Translations under genes and position numbers: made by a program
Shown here: positions 1 to 7,988 of the stretch, one piece after another
Position numbering within the stretch: position 1 is the stretch's first letter
Layout: each line of letters starts with the position of its first letter
Notes under the pieces: generated by a model
The model's input: the letters and a program-made list of their open reading frames with translations, nothing else
The model's database searches: none
What the model was told of the DNA's origin: nothing
Source: Burkholderiales bacterium
GTDB lineage: Bacteria > Pseudomonadota > Gammaproteobacteria > Burkholderiales > CAIKXV01
DNA: 21,606 nucleotides
Reading direction: 5' to 3'
NCBI GenBank assembly: GCA_014379045.1
Contig: JACMMK010000339.1
Span: forward strand, 1 to 21,606

Positions 1-1385
1 CCGATGCGCTGGCCGCACTGGCCGAGCGGCGTATCGGGTCGGTCGAACTCACCGAGGCGGCGATCGCGCGCGCGACGACAGTTCAATCACGGCTGAACAC
101 CTTCCTGTCGCTCGAACCCGATGCGGCGCTCGACGCCGCGCGCGCGGCCGATGCGGGACGCGCGCGTACGACGCGTACGCCCGGATCGCTGCAGGGCGTG
201 CCGCTCGCGCACAAAGACATGTTCTATCGCGCGGGACGGATCGTCACGTGCGGGTCGAAGATCCGGCGTGACTGGCGCGCCGACCACACGTCGACCGCGC
301 TGTCGCGACTCGCCGACGCGGGCGCGGTCAACCTCGGCAGCCTGAACATGGCCGAGTTCGCGTTCAGTCCCACCGGGCACAACGTGCACTTCGGCGATTG
401 CTGCAATCCATGGAATCCGGCGTACGTGACCGGCGGGTCGTCCAGCGGCAGCGCGGCATCGGTCGCCGCCGGGGTCGTGTTCGGTGCACTAGGGTCCGAT
501 ACCGGCGGTTCGATCCGCGTGCCGGCCGCGTTCTGCGGCGTGAGCGGCATCAAGGCGACGTACGGCCGCGTCAGCCGCGCCGGCGCGATGCCGCTGTCGC
601 ATTCGCTCGACCATGTCGGACCGATCGCGCGCTCGGTCGCCGACTGCGCCCATCTGCTGCAGGCGATCGCGGGCGCAGACGTCGCCGACCCTACCGCGTC
701 GAGTCGCGCGGTACCCGATCTGGTCGGCGCGCTCGGTGCGGGTATCGACGGCCTGCGTATCGGCATGCCGGTCGGTTATTTCGATCGCGACCTGGCACCG
801 CCGATCGGCGTCGCGTTGGACGAGGCGGCGCGCGTGTTCGCGACACTCGGGGCGCGCGTGGTGCCGGTGCACGTGCCACCGCTCGATTCGATCAACGCGG
901 CGGGCACGGTATTGATGTGGTCCGAGGCGGCAAGCGCGCACCAGCGGTGGCTGGTCGAGCGCCCGGAAGACTATGGCGCACAGGTGCGTTCGCGCCTCGA
1001 GCACGGCGCGGCGCTCACCGCGCTCGAGTATCTGCAGGCGCTCAAGCTGCGCGCGCCGGCACTCGACGATTTCTGCCGCCGGGTGTTCGACGCGTGCGAT
1101 CTGCTGCTCGCGCCGACCCATTCGCAGCCGGTACCGACGCGCGCACAGACCGATCTGGCGGATCGTCCGGAGGCAGCGGCCGTGCTGGGGGCGTTGACGC
1201 GCCTCACGCGACCGTTCAATTATCTTGGGGTACCGACGGTTTCGGTACCCGCCGGCTTCGATGTCGACGGGATGCCGATCGGATTGCAGATCGTCGGGCG
1301 ACCCTGGTCGGAGGCGTTGTTGTGTACCGCCGGCGACGCATTCCAGCGGGTCACCGACTGGCATCTGCGCCGCGCACCGCGCTGA
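1..1385 (+). CDS. Amidase signature family enzyme (5' end cut by window edge)
   Basis: The open frame runs in from the left edge (first whole codon at position 3), and about 460 residues are visible. Family members are usually 450-500 residues long, so only a short N-terminus is probably missing. The Ser-cisSer-Lys triad of amidase-signature hydrolases can be read: Lys about residue 71 of the visible part (AHKDMF), the serine-rich GGSSSGS loop at 144-150, and the nucleophile in DTGGSIR at about 170. The C-terminal motif GLQIVGRPW is also typical. Members hydrolyse amide bonds, as in GatA, AtzF/allophanate hydrolase and aryl-amide hydrolases. Sequence alone does not give the substrate. It heads a same-strand run with a VOC protein, a PuuE-like hydrolase and a racemase-fold protein, which suggests catabolism of a nitrogenous compound rather than tRNA amidation; no gatB or gatC is seen. 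A GTG at 198 is internal, because it would remove the catalytic lysine region. Confidence 0.93.
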   Translation, partial: DALAALAERRIGSVELTEAAIARATTVQSRLNTFLSLEPDAALDAARAADAGRARTTRTPGSLQGVPLAHKDMFYRAGRIVTCGSKIRRDWRADHTSTALSRLADAGAVNLGSLNMAEFAFSPTGHNVHFGDCCNPWNPAYVTGGSSSGSAASVAAGVVFGALGSDTGGSIRVPAAFCGVSGIKATYGRVSRAGAMPLSHSLDHVGPIARSVADCAHLLQAIAGADVADPTASSRAVPDLVGALGAGIDGLRIGMPVGYFDRDLAPPIGVALDEAARVFATLGARVVPVHVPPLDSINAAGTVLMWSEAASAHQRWLVERPEDYGAQVRSRLEHGAALTALEYLQALKLRAPALDDFCRRVFDACDLLLAPTHSQPVPTRAQTDLADRPEAAAVLGALTRLTRPFNYLGVPTVSVPAGFDVDGMPIGLQIVGRPWSEALLCTAGDAFQRVTDWHLRRAPR

Positions 1386-1458
1386 GCTCGCCGCTGCACG
1401 CCAGGGCGCCGGGGCAGCACGCGGCCGATTTCCAAGCAGACACACGGGAGCAACGACG

Positions 1459-1971
1459 ATGCCGATCACCGGCCTGCTGCATGTGGCGATCAAGACCGAG
1501 GACCTCGCCTCGACGGTTGCGTTCTACACACGTCTGCTCGGCTTGAGAATCGCGCATCGTCCGGACTTCGGCTACCCCGGGGCGTGGATCGCGGTGCCGA
1601 CCCCGGTCGGCGAAGCGGTGATCCACATCTACGCGGGTGGGCCCGCGCTCGGGAGCGAGGGCAAGGTCGCCCCCGAGACCGGGTCGATCGATCACGTGTC
1701 GGTCACCGCCTTCGGCTGGACCTCGTTTCGCGAACGTTTCGCGCGCGCGGCGCTGCCGTGGCGCGAGTTCCTCATTCCGGGCACGACCTACTGGCAGCAG
1801 TTCGTTTACGATCCCAACGGCGTGCAACTCGAACTCACCTTCGATGCCGACGCCGAAGGTATCGCGCGCCCCGAGATCGCCGAGCCGATGCGCTATCGCG
1901 CGGGCACCTCGTTCTTCGATCCGGCTTCGTATCGGAACCTGCACGAGAGGCTCGACCGATGCTTCGCCTGA
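1459..1971 (+). CDS. VOC (glyoxalase/bleomycin resistance/dioxygenase fold) protein
   Basis: This 170-residue protein has the paired beta-alpha-beta-beta-beta layout of the vicinal oxygen chelate superfamily. It opens with GLLHVAIKTEDL (candidate metal ligand His8). A second module starts at SIDHVSV (His79) and ends with DPNGVQLELTF (Glu125). This His/His/Glu pattern fits one divalent metal site, as in glyoxalase I, methylmalonyl-CoA epimerase and extradiol dioxygenases. The C-terminal 40 residues form a tail rich in charged and aromatic residues that I do not recognise. The start is the ATG preceded by GGGAG at 1446-1450 with 8 bases between; the same frame stays open further upstream but there it overlaps the amidase gene. 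It lies 73 bases after the amidase and probably acts in the same pathway. The reaction (isomerase, lyase or dioxygenase) cannot be told from this sequence. Confidence 0.88.
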   Translation: MPITGLLHVAIKTEDLASTVAFYTRLLGLRIAHRPDFGYPGAWIAVPTPVGEAVIHIYAGGPALGSEGKVAPETGSIDHVSVTAFGWTSFRERFARAALPWREFLIPGTTYWQQFVYDPNGVQLELTFDADAEGIARPEIAEPMRYRAGTSFFDPASYRNLHERLDRCFA

Positions 1972-2026
1972 CATGCGCGCTCCGGCGCGAGGGCAGGCGG
2001 GCACCGCACGCGCGCCGCAGCACACG

Positions 2027-2917
2027 ATGATCGAACGCGATTTCAAGGGCTACGCGAACAAGCCGCCCGATATCCGCTGGCCCAACGGCGGACGCTTCGC
2101 GGTGTCGTTCGTGCTCAACGTGGAGGAGGGCGCCGAACTCAATATCGGCGACGGCGACGAGCGCAACGAAGCGCGCCACGAAGTGCGCCAGGAAGTGCTG
2201 GGCGCCGCCGATCTGTGCACGGCTTCGCACTACGAATATTCGACCCGGGTCGCGTACTGGCGGGTGATGAACGAGTTCGAGCGCGCCGGCGTTCCGCTGA
2301 CATTCAACGTGTGCACGCGAGCGCTCGAGCGCGCACCCTGGATCGCCGAAGACGGCGTGCGGCGCGGGGTCGAGTTCATGTGCCACGGCTATCGGTGGGA
2401 GACGCACCACGGGATGACGCCCGACCATGAGCTCGCGGTCATCCGCAGGGCCACTGAAGGTATCCGGCGCCTGACCGGTCAGCGTCCGCTCGGCTGGCAT
2501 ACGCGATCGTCGCCGTCGGTGAACACCCGGCGGCTGATCGCCGGCGAAGGCTTTCTGTACGACAGCGATGCGTACAACGATGATCTGCCGTACTACGTCA
2601 CGGTCGCCGGCAAGGCGCATCTCGTGCTGCCGTACTGTTTCGACACCAACGACATGCGCTTCCACGACAGCTATGCCTTCGTGCATGGGCGCGATTTCGC
2701 CGACTACACGATCGCCGCGTTCGACTGGCTCCATGCCGAGTCGCAGCATGCGCCGAAGATGCTGTCGATCGGGCTGCACATCCGCATCATCGGCCGGGCG
2801 GGTCGCATCGCGGGGCTGCGCACGCTGCTCGATCACCTGAAGCATGCCCCCGGAGTCTGGCTTACGCAGCGTCGCGACATCGCGCGTCACTGGTTGAACG
2901 CGGTGCCGCCGGCATGA
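2027..2917 (+). CDS. PuuE-like polysaccharide deacetylase/allantoinase-family hydrolase
   Basis: The 296-residue product has the hallmarks of the PuuE branch of the NodB/polysaccharide-deacetylase fold: RDFKGYANKPP near the N-terminus, VLNVEEGAE at about 29-37, FMCHGYRWE at 117-125, GWHTRSSPSVNTRRL at 156-170, YDSDAYNDDLPYY at 178-190, and SIGLHIRIIGRAGR at 247-260. In classical deacetylases two histidines in an HxxxH motif hold zinc. Here the equivalent site reads His120-Gly-Tyr-Arg-Trp124, so the second ligand is missing, as I recall for the metal-independent allantoinase PuuE. A ring-opening amidohydrolase acting on an allantoin- or imide-like substrate is therefore more likely than a carbohydrate deacetylase. 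ATG 2027 is chosen because homologues begin close to the RDFKGY motif; ATG 1973 would add 18 low-complexity residues. Neither start has a strong ribosome-binding site. Its stop overlaps the next gene's start (ATGA), indicating translational coupling. Confidence 0.88.
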   Translation: MIERDFKGYANKPPDIRWPNGGRFAVSFVLNVEEGAELNIGDGDERNEARHEVRQEVLGAADLCTASHYEYSTRVAYWRVMNEFERAGVPLTFNVCTRALERAPWIAEDGVRRGVEFMCHGYRWETHHGMTPDHELAVIRRATEGIRRLTGQRPLGWHTRSSPSVNTRRLIAGEGFLYDSDAYNDDLPYYVTVAGKAHLVLPYCFDTNDMRFHDSYAFVHGRDFADYTIAAFDWLHAESQHAPKMLSIGLHIRIIGRAGRIAGLRTLLDHLKHAPGVWLTQRRDIARHWLNAVPPA

Positions 2918-3666
2918 GGTTGCTGGTCGCCAATGCCAACATGACGCAGGCGATCACCGACGTCTGCGTCGCCGCCGCGCGCGAGGTGGCGATGCCCGGG
3001 ACCGAGGTGTTCGGCGCAACCGGGACGTTCGGGGCGCAGGTGATCGGCAGCCGCAGCGAGAATGCGCTGGCGCAGCAGGCGATGCTCGAACTCGCGGCGA
3101 CGCACGCGCCGCATTGCGCTGCGATGGTGATCGCAGTGTCGATGGACACCGGGCTCGGCGCGTTGCGGGAATTGCTGCCGATTCCGGTCATCGGGATGAC
3201 CGAGGCCGCGGCGCTCACGGCCTGCACGGTGGGTGCGAACTTCGCCGTGGTCACCTTCGGCACGCGCCACCGGTCGACGTACCGGGAGCTGATCGACGGC
3301 TACGGGCTAGGCGCGCGCTGCGTCTGCGTCGAGGCGATCGATGCCGGGCCGAACGCTGCCCTGGCCGATCCGCAAGCCGCTGTGCGCGCGTTGGCAGGCC
3401 TGTCCGAGCGTGCGATCGCCGAGCACGGCGCCGAATCGATCGTCATGGCGGGTGCCGTCGCCGCTGGCTGGCAACGCGATCTGCAGGCGCTGCTGCCGGT
3501 TCCCGTGCTGGAGGGAATCCGGTGCGCCACAGTGATGGCGGAGTCGCTGGTGCGGTTGGGGTTGCCGAAGCCGACGCTCGGCAGTTATTCGGCGCCGGGC
3601 GCGCGGGTCGTGCACGGGGTGGGTCCTGCGCTCGCGCGGATGTTCGATCCATCGACAACGGGTTGA
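2914..3666 (+). CDS. Asp/Glu/hydantoin racemase-fold protein lacking both catalytic cysteines
   Basis: This 250-residue protein matches the Asp/Glu/hydantoin racemase superfamily along its length: an N-terminal strand MRLLVANANMT, then VIAVSMDTGLGALRELLPIPVIGMTEAA, VVTFGTRHRSTY, IVMAGAVAAGW and PVLEGIRCAT. Hydantoin and allantoin racemases use two cysteines, one in a motif like ACFxDPGL and one in GCAG. Here the aligned residues are Val (AVSMDTGL) and Gly (MAGAVAA), so the two-base racemisation mechanism should not work. Cysteines elsewhere (17, 69, 104, 130s, 200s) are not at those sites by my reading. It may be a lyase, an isomerase with other chemistry, or a binding protein. It starts at the ATG inside the ATGA overlap with the PuuE-like gene and ends the catabolic operon. 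Confidence 0.86.
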   Translation: MRLLVANANMTQAITDVCVAAAREVAMPGTEVFGATGTFGAQVIGSRSENALAQQAMLELAATHAPHCAAMVIAVSMDTGLGALRELLPIPVIGMTEAAALTACTVGANFAVVTFGTRHRSTYRELIDGYGLGARCVCVEAIDAGPNAALADPQAAVRALAGLSERAIAEHGAESIVMAGAVAAGWQRDLQALLPVPVLEGIRCATVMAESLVRLGLPKPTLGSYSAPGARVVHGVGPALARMFDPSTTG

Positions 3667-3781
3667 GCTACTCTTCGCCCTGCGCTTCGATGACAAAGTC
3701 GCAACCGGGGCGACGGCCGTTTCGTCATGGCCGCGTCGAAAGTCAGCAAGCCATGGTCACACGCGACAGGAAAATCATCAG

Positions 3782-4237
3782 ATGAATGGCGGCGGCAGCA
3801 AGGAGCGCATCCCGGTGGTGCTCGAGGGGGGCAGTCACGGGGCGCCTGCGGCGAATCTGATTACGCTGACCCAGGTCGTCTACGGCCTGCATGCGGTGTC
3901 GCTCGTCATCGGCGCATTCGGCGCCGCGAGTGTCGTCGGCGCCTTCCTGTTCGGGTGGCCCTCGATCATCGCGGTGGTGATCAACTACGTGAAACGCAGC
4001 GAGGTACGCGGCACCTGGCTCGATTCACACTTCAGCTGGCAGATACGCACGTTCTGGTATGCGGCGGCGTGGGCCACGCTCATCGTCGTCGTTTCCCTGC
4101 CGCTGACGCTGGTGCTGATCGGTTTCGCGACCTGGGCGATCGGTCTGTTCGCGTTGGGCGTATGGGCGATCTATCGGATCACGCGTGGCTGGCTGGCGCT
4201 GGCCGATCGCAGACCCCTGGTGCGGGTCACGAACTGA
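3782..4237 (+). CDS. Small multi-pass membrane protein, DUF4870-like
   Basis: The 151-residue protein has a polar 28-residue N-terminus and then hydrophobic stretches at about 31-70, 92-115 and 117-137, consistent with three or four membrane helices. Between them lies a conserved polar loop, NYVKRSEVRGTWLDSHFSWQIRTFW (about 68-92), and the end is IYRITRGWLALADRRP. This pattern fits DUF4870-type proteins common in Betaproteobacteria; their function is not known. ATG 3782 follows AGGA at 3768-3771 with 10 bases between. The preceding 115 bases are non-coding. It is on the same strand as the upstream operon but need not belong to it. Confidence 0.82.
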   Translation: MNGGGSKERIPVVLEGGSHGAPAANLITLTQVVYGLHAVSLVIGAFGAASVVGAFLFGWPSIIAVVINYVKRSEVRGTWLDSHFSWQIRTFWYAAAWATLIVVVSLPLTLVLIGFATWAIGLFALGVWAIYRITRGWLALADRRPLVRVTN

Positions 4238-4289
4238 GTTCAAGCCCCATTTCGAGCGCCGATGAATCCGTGACACGGAGAGTGCAGGT

Positions 4290-4907
4290 ATGACTGTCGA
4301 GCAACCGGTCTCAGCCTTGAATACGGCGCGATCGCCATCGTCGACCCCACGCCGCCGGCGCTGGCTTCTGACCATGGCTGCCGCCTCGCTGGTGGGCGCC
4401 TGTGCCGTGCCACCGTCCGCCGATACCGAACCCAAAGCGCATCTGCCGCTCGCCCGCGGCTGGTACGACGGCCAGGAGGTTTTCTACGTCACCACCGACG
4501 TCTCGACGCCGGAGGTCGCCAAGGCGAAAGGCGCCAACTACGCACCGCGACTCGCCGACGCCGTAGTGAGCAAGGCGGCGCGTGCGACGGGTCAGGGCTC
4601 GTCGCTCGACAAGGTCTACGCAGTCGCCAACTTCAAGCAGGGCAGCGTGTTCGCGTCCGCGCCCGAGCCGATGGGCGCCGGCAACAAGAGCCGGGCCTAC
4701 AGTCCACTTTGGCAGATGGTGACCGTGACCTGGCGACCGGGGCAGGTCGCCCGAATCTTGCGCTCGCAGGAAGAGATCCTCGAGGCGGTGGACAAGGGGG
4801 CGTTGATGCTCACCGAGACGGATGTGGTGCTCAACTGTCCGATCGTTCATCTGGGTGCCAAGGGCGGGTTGCCGGGGGTGTCGATCGATCGGATTCCTGC
4901 TCGCTGA
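4290..4907 (+). CDS. Conserved hypothetical lipoprotein
   Basis: This 205-residue protein has an arginine-rich n-region (RRRRW at 21-25), a hydrophobic core and a lipobox LVGAC with Cys38, so it should be lipidated and sent to the outer or inner membrane. The RR start could also suit Tat export. The mature part begins with a proline-rich linker, followed by GWYDGQEVFYVTTDVSTPEVAKAKG and GANYAPRLADAV, then WQMVTVTWRPGQVARILRS, and ends in LNCPIVHLG. I do not recognise an enzyme motif. A GGAGAG sequence at about 4275-4280 precedes the ATG. It lies 52 bases after the membrane protein, so the two may be co-transcribed as envelope proteins. Confidence 0.78.
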   Translation: MTVEQPVSALNTARSPSSTPRRRRWLLTMAAASLVGACAVPPSADTEPKAHLPLARGWYDGQEVFYVTTDVSTPEVAKAKGANYAPRLADAVVSKAARATGQGSSLDKVYAVANFKQGSVFASAPEPMGAGNKSRAYSPLWQMVTVTWRPGQVARILRSQEEILEAVDKGALMLTETDVVLNCPIVHLGAKGGLPGVSIDRIPAR

Positions 4908-4974
4908 CGGCGGGCAACGTGCGAAGCTCTGCCGCGCGCGCGAGCGCACGGCGTAAGCCGGCCGTAACGAACGG

Positions 4975-5018
4975 CGCTCAATATTTCGATAGCGCTCAGG
5001 ATTTCGATGGCGCTCAAC
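4975..5018. repeat. Short 18-bp tandem repeat, about 2.4 copies
   Basis: Two near-identical 18-base units (4975-4992 and 4993-5010) and a third partial unit (5011-5018) each begin CGCTCA; the two full units share TTTCGAT. They sit just upstream of the AAAGGA ribosome-binding site of the GST gene. This may be slippage in the leader, or a repeated regulatory half-site. Confidence 0.6.
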
Positions 5019-5038
5019 TCACTTAAAGGACACTCGCG

Positions 5039-5728
5039 ATGATCACGTTCTACTATCACCCGTCCCCGAATCCGGCCAAAGTGGCGCTGTATCTTGAAGA
5101 GGCCGAGCTGCCTTACGAGTTCGCACCGGTCGATACACGTCAGGGCGACCAGCATGCGCCGGCGTTCACCGCGATCAACCCCAATGCGAAGACGCCGGCG
5201 CTGGTGGACGGTGACATCACGGTTTTCGACAGCACGGCAATCCTGCTCTATCTCGCCGAGAAGACGGGAAAGTTCATGCCGAAAAACACGCCGGCGGAAC
5301 GCGCGACGATGTATTCGTGGCTGATGTTCGTCGCCACAGGTATCGGACCGTATTCGGGCCAGTGCGTCCACTTCAGGCATTTCGCACCCGAGCCGAAAAC
5401 CTACGCGGTCAATCGTTACGACTTCGAGGCGTGGCGGCACTGGAACCTGGTCGAGGCGCAACTGGCGAAGCATCGCTACATGCTGGGCGACGCCTATACG
5501 TTGGTCGACATGGCGGTATGGGGCTGGGCACGCGTGGTGCCGTTCGTGCTGGGGGGTGCCGAGGCATGGGAGAAACTGCCGAACGTCAAGCGCTTGCTGG
5601 ATGAAGTCAATGCCCGCCCGGCGGCGCAGCGCGCCGAAGCGCTGAAGACGCGCCATGCGTTCAAGACCGAGATGGACGACGCTGCGCGCAAGGCGATGTT
5701 TCCGCAGAACGCGCGGCTCGCGGGTTAA
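5039..5728 (+). CDS. Glutathione S-transferase family protein (YfcG-like)
   Basis: The 229-residue product has a thioredoxin-fold N-terminal domain (1-80) with the YfcG-like start FYYHPSPNPAKVALYLEEA, the cis-proline of KTPALVDGD (Pro53) and the glutathione-contacting FDSTAILLYLAEK (Asp64-Ser65). An all-helical C-terminal domain follows (about 90-215), including MLGDAYTLVDMAVWGWA. Asn11 in the SPNP loop takes the place of a catalytic Tyr or Ser, as in the Nu-class proteins YfcG and YghU that reduce disulfides. A cytosolic thiol-disulfide or conjugation role is likely; the physiological substrate is unknown. ATG 5039 follows AAAGGA (5025-5030) at 8 bases. Confidence 0.93.
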   Translation: MITFYYHPSPNPAKVALYLEEAELPYEFAPVDTRQGDQHAPAFTAINPNAKTPALVDGDITVFDSTAILLYLAEKTGKFMPKNTPAERATMYSWLMFVATGIGPYSGQCVHFRHFAPEPKTYAVNRYDFEAWRHWNLVEAQLAKHRYMLGDAYTLVDMAVWGWARVVPFVLGGAEAWEKLPNVKRLLDEVNARPAAQRAEALKTRHAFKTEMDDAARKAMFPQNARLAG

Positions 5729-5820
5729 ATCACAGGCGCTTTCGCTTTGCGCGGCGAGTCCCTGCCGGCCAACGTGCTGATCACCGCGCGCTGGTCGGCA
5801 CACTTCTGATCGGAGGAAGG

Positions 5821-7977
5821 ATGGAGCGCGAAACGATGCTGTGGTGGAAGCGTCCGAATCGCGTACTGCTGATCAATCTGCGCGAGGGTGACGAACCGAG
5901 AATCGATGCCGAAGCGCTGGTCGCCGATGCCAAGCGGTTCTCTGCCACCGCCTTCTGCATCAGCGGCGGTGGCATCGTCGCCTTCTACCAGACCCGCATT
6001 GCCGAACAACGCATCAGCAGCGCCCTCGGCAATCGGGATCTGTTGGCGGAAATCGTTCCCGTGGCGCATCGCGAAGGCCTCAAGGTGCTGGCCCGGATCG
6101 ATCCGAGCTGTGCGCCGAAGGCGTTGGCCGATGTGCATCCGGAATGGTTCAGTCGCGACCTCGACGGGCAGCTGTGCGAGGTCAGCGACCACTACGTCAC
6201 GTGTCCCAGCGCTGCGTATTATCGCGAGCGGCTGCCCGAGGTCGTCACCGAGATCCTGCGCGAGTATGCGGTCGATGGCATCTGGAACAACGCGGGTAAG
6301 TTCGGTGCGTGGGATACCACCGTCTGCCATTGCGACGCGTGTCAGGCCTCGTTCGGCGCGGAGACCGGGGCGAGAATTCCCGTTGCAGAGAACTGGTCCG
6401 ATCCGAACTGGCGCGCGTTCAATCAGTGGCGTTACCGCCAGATTGCGAGCTGGGTGCGCCTGATGCACGAGGCGATCCATCGTGCCAACCCGGCGGCCAT
6501 CTTCATTTCGGCAGTTCAGCTGATGGAGTCGCTCGAGACCATACAGATCGGTGGCTGGGATATCGATTACTGGCTGGACGCGCAGGATGTGCTCACGTTC
6601 GAATGCCAGCGCCGAAACACCGTGCCGTGGTGGCCTGGCCTTCAGGCCAAGTACCTCGCCGGGTTGGGCCCGGAGCGCCCTCGATGGATGACGGCGAGCT
6701 ACTTCTACCCCTGGTGGCGTCTGTCGGCGACACCCGAGGCGGAGAACCGGGCGTGGATCGCTCAGCAGTTCGCCAACGGCGTGTCGAGCTGGCTGCATAT
6801 CAATGGGGGTTACTCGCCGCTGTTCGACCGCCGGATGCTATCCCCGATGCGCGAGGTCTATGCGCGGCTCGCAAGCTGGGAGCAGTATTTCGAGGCTGCA
6901 CGCTCGGTCGCCGCGGTAGCGATCGTGTTCTCGCGCTTCAGTCAGGACAACTACGGACGGGACACGCCGGACGCGCGTTATTTCGATTCGGTGCGAGGCG
7001 CCTACTGTGCGCTGCAGGAGGCGCATATCCCGTTCGATGTGTTGTCCGACAAGTTTCTGGACGCCGCTACTCTCGGTCGCTATGGCGCGGTGGTGCTGCC
7101 CAACGCCGCGTGCCTGACCCAGGCCTGCGTCGAGGCGCTGACCGCATATGTGCGCGGTGGAGGCGCGCTCGTGCTGACTTTCGAGACGGGGCGCTACGAC
7201 GAACACGGAGATCGGGCGGCACGCCCGACCCTGGATGCGCTGATCGGGGCACAACGCAATGGCATCCGGCACGACCTCAAGTCGTCCTATGCGAAGCTCG
7301 AACGGCGCGATGATCCGCTGCTCGCCGATCTTGGCGATACCGATCTGATTCCCAACGATGGCGCACTGGTCGAGCTCGACCTCGACGACGCGGTGACGCG
7401 CGAGGTGCCGCTCACGCTCATTCCACCGGTCATCGCGCACTCGGGCGCCACCATCAGCATTCCAGAGTACAGCGCGATCGGGAGCGGCACCGATATCCCG
7501 GTCGTGTTGCGCGGCCAGCACGGCGCGGGTCGGGTGGTCTATTTCGCCAACCAGATCGATGCGCTGTTCCATCGTTATGGCTTCCCCGATCTGGGCCGCG
7601 TTTTTGCCAATGCGGTCGCCTGGGCGGCAGGCGAATCCCGCGTGCTTGTCGTCGATGCGCCCGACCATGTCGACATCACCCATATGCGACAGGAGGTGAA
7701 CGGCCACCGTCGGGACCTGGTGCACCTGATCAACTTTCCGGTGGGAAAGCACGTCAACTCCGGCTGGCGGCACCCGGGTACCCGCATTCGACCGGTCGAC
7801 GATATCGTCATCCGCCTGCGCTGCGATTCCGGATCGGTGCCCTCGGAGGTACGCACGGCGTCGACCGAAACGCAACTCGCGTTCACGCTGCGTGCGGGAT
7901 GGGTGGAGGTCGTAGTGAGCCGGCTCGACGATCATGAGATCGTGGTCTTCGATTTCGCCAGTACCAATAAGAACTGA
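5821..7977 (+). CDS. Putative glycoside hydrolase (TIM barrel plus beta-galactosidase trimerisation-like domain)
   Basis: This 718-residue protein has no signal peptide, so it is probably cytosolic. Residues about 15-340 look like the (beta/alpha)8 barrel of 'hypothetical glycosyl hydrolase' families related to GH42: strand motifs INLREGD, FCISGGGIVAFYQT, GLKVLARIDPSCA, VDGIWNNAGKFG, and a cysteine cluster CHCDAC (Cys169, 171, 174) that resembles metal-binding cysteines near the GH42 active site. Residues about 360-600 resemble the beta-galactosidase trimerisation (class I glutamine amidotransferase-like) domain: IPFDVLSDKFL, GAVVLPNAACLT, YVRGGGALVLTFETGRYDEHG. A beta-sandwich C-terminus follows. 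The barrel position that often reads DGIxxD is DGIWNN here, so activity is uncertain. GGAGG at 5812-5816 lies only 4 bases from ATG 5821; a second ATG is at 5836. The Bug receptor gene starts 11 bases after the stop, implying one operon for uptake and use of an unknown substrate. Confidence 0.82.
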   Translation: MERETMLWWKRPNRVLLINLREGDEPRIDAEALVADAKRFSATAFCISGGGIVAFYQTRIAEQRISSALGNRDLLAEIVPVAHREGLKVLARIDPSCAPKALADVHPEWFSRDLDGQLCEVSDHYVTCPSAAYYRERLPEVVTEILREYAVDGIWNNAGKFGAWDTTVCHCDACQASFGAETGARIPVAENWSDPNWRAFNQWRYRQIASWVRLMHEAIHRANPAAIFISAVQLMESLETIQIGGWDIDYWLDAQDVLTFECQRRNTVPWWPGLQAKYLAGLGPERPRWMTASYFYPWWRLSATPEAENRAWIAQQFANGVSSWLHINGGYSPLFDRRMLSPMREVYARLASWEQYFEAARSVAAVAIVFSRFSQDNYGRDTPDARYFDSVRGAYCALQEAHIPFDVLSDKFLDAATLGRYGAVVLPNAACLTQACVEALTAYVRGGGALVLTFETGRYDEHGDRAARPTLDALIGAQRNGIRHDLKSSYAKLERRDDPLLADLGDTDLIPNDGALVELDLDDAVTREVPLTLIPPVIAHSGATISIPEYSAIGSGTDIPVVLRGQHGAGRVVYFANQIDALFHRYGFPDLGRVFANAVAWAAGESRVLVVDAPDHVDITHMRQEVNGHRRDLVHLINFPVGKHVNSGWRHPGTRIRPVDDIVIRLRCDSGSVPSEVRTASTETQLAFTLRAGWVEVVVSRLDDHEIVVFDFASTNKN

Positions 7978-7988
7978 AAGCTGAGGAC

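Noticed and set aside
198..1385. Amidase starting at GTG 198
   Set aside because: The frame is open to the window edge with clear family sequence; starting at 198 would lose the N-terminal helix region before the catalytic lysine.
1973..2917. PuuE-like gene starting at ATG 1973
   Set aside because: It adds 18 low-complexity residues not expected in the family, whose members start near RDFKGY; kept only as an alternative.
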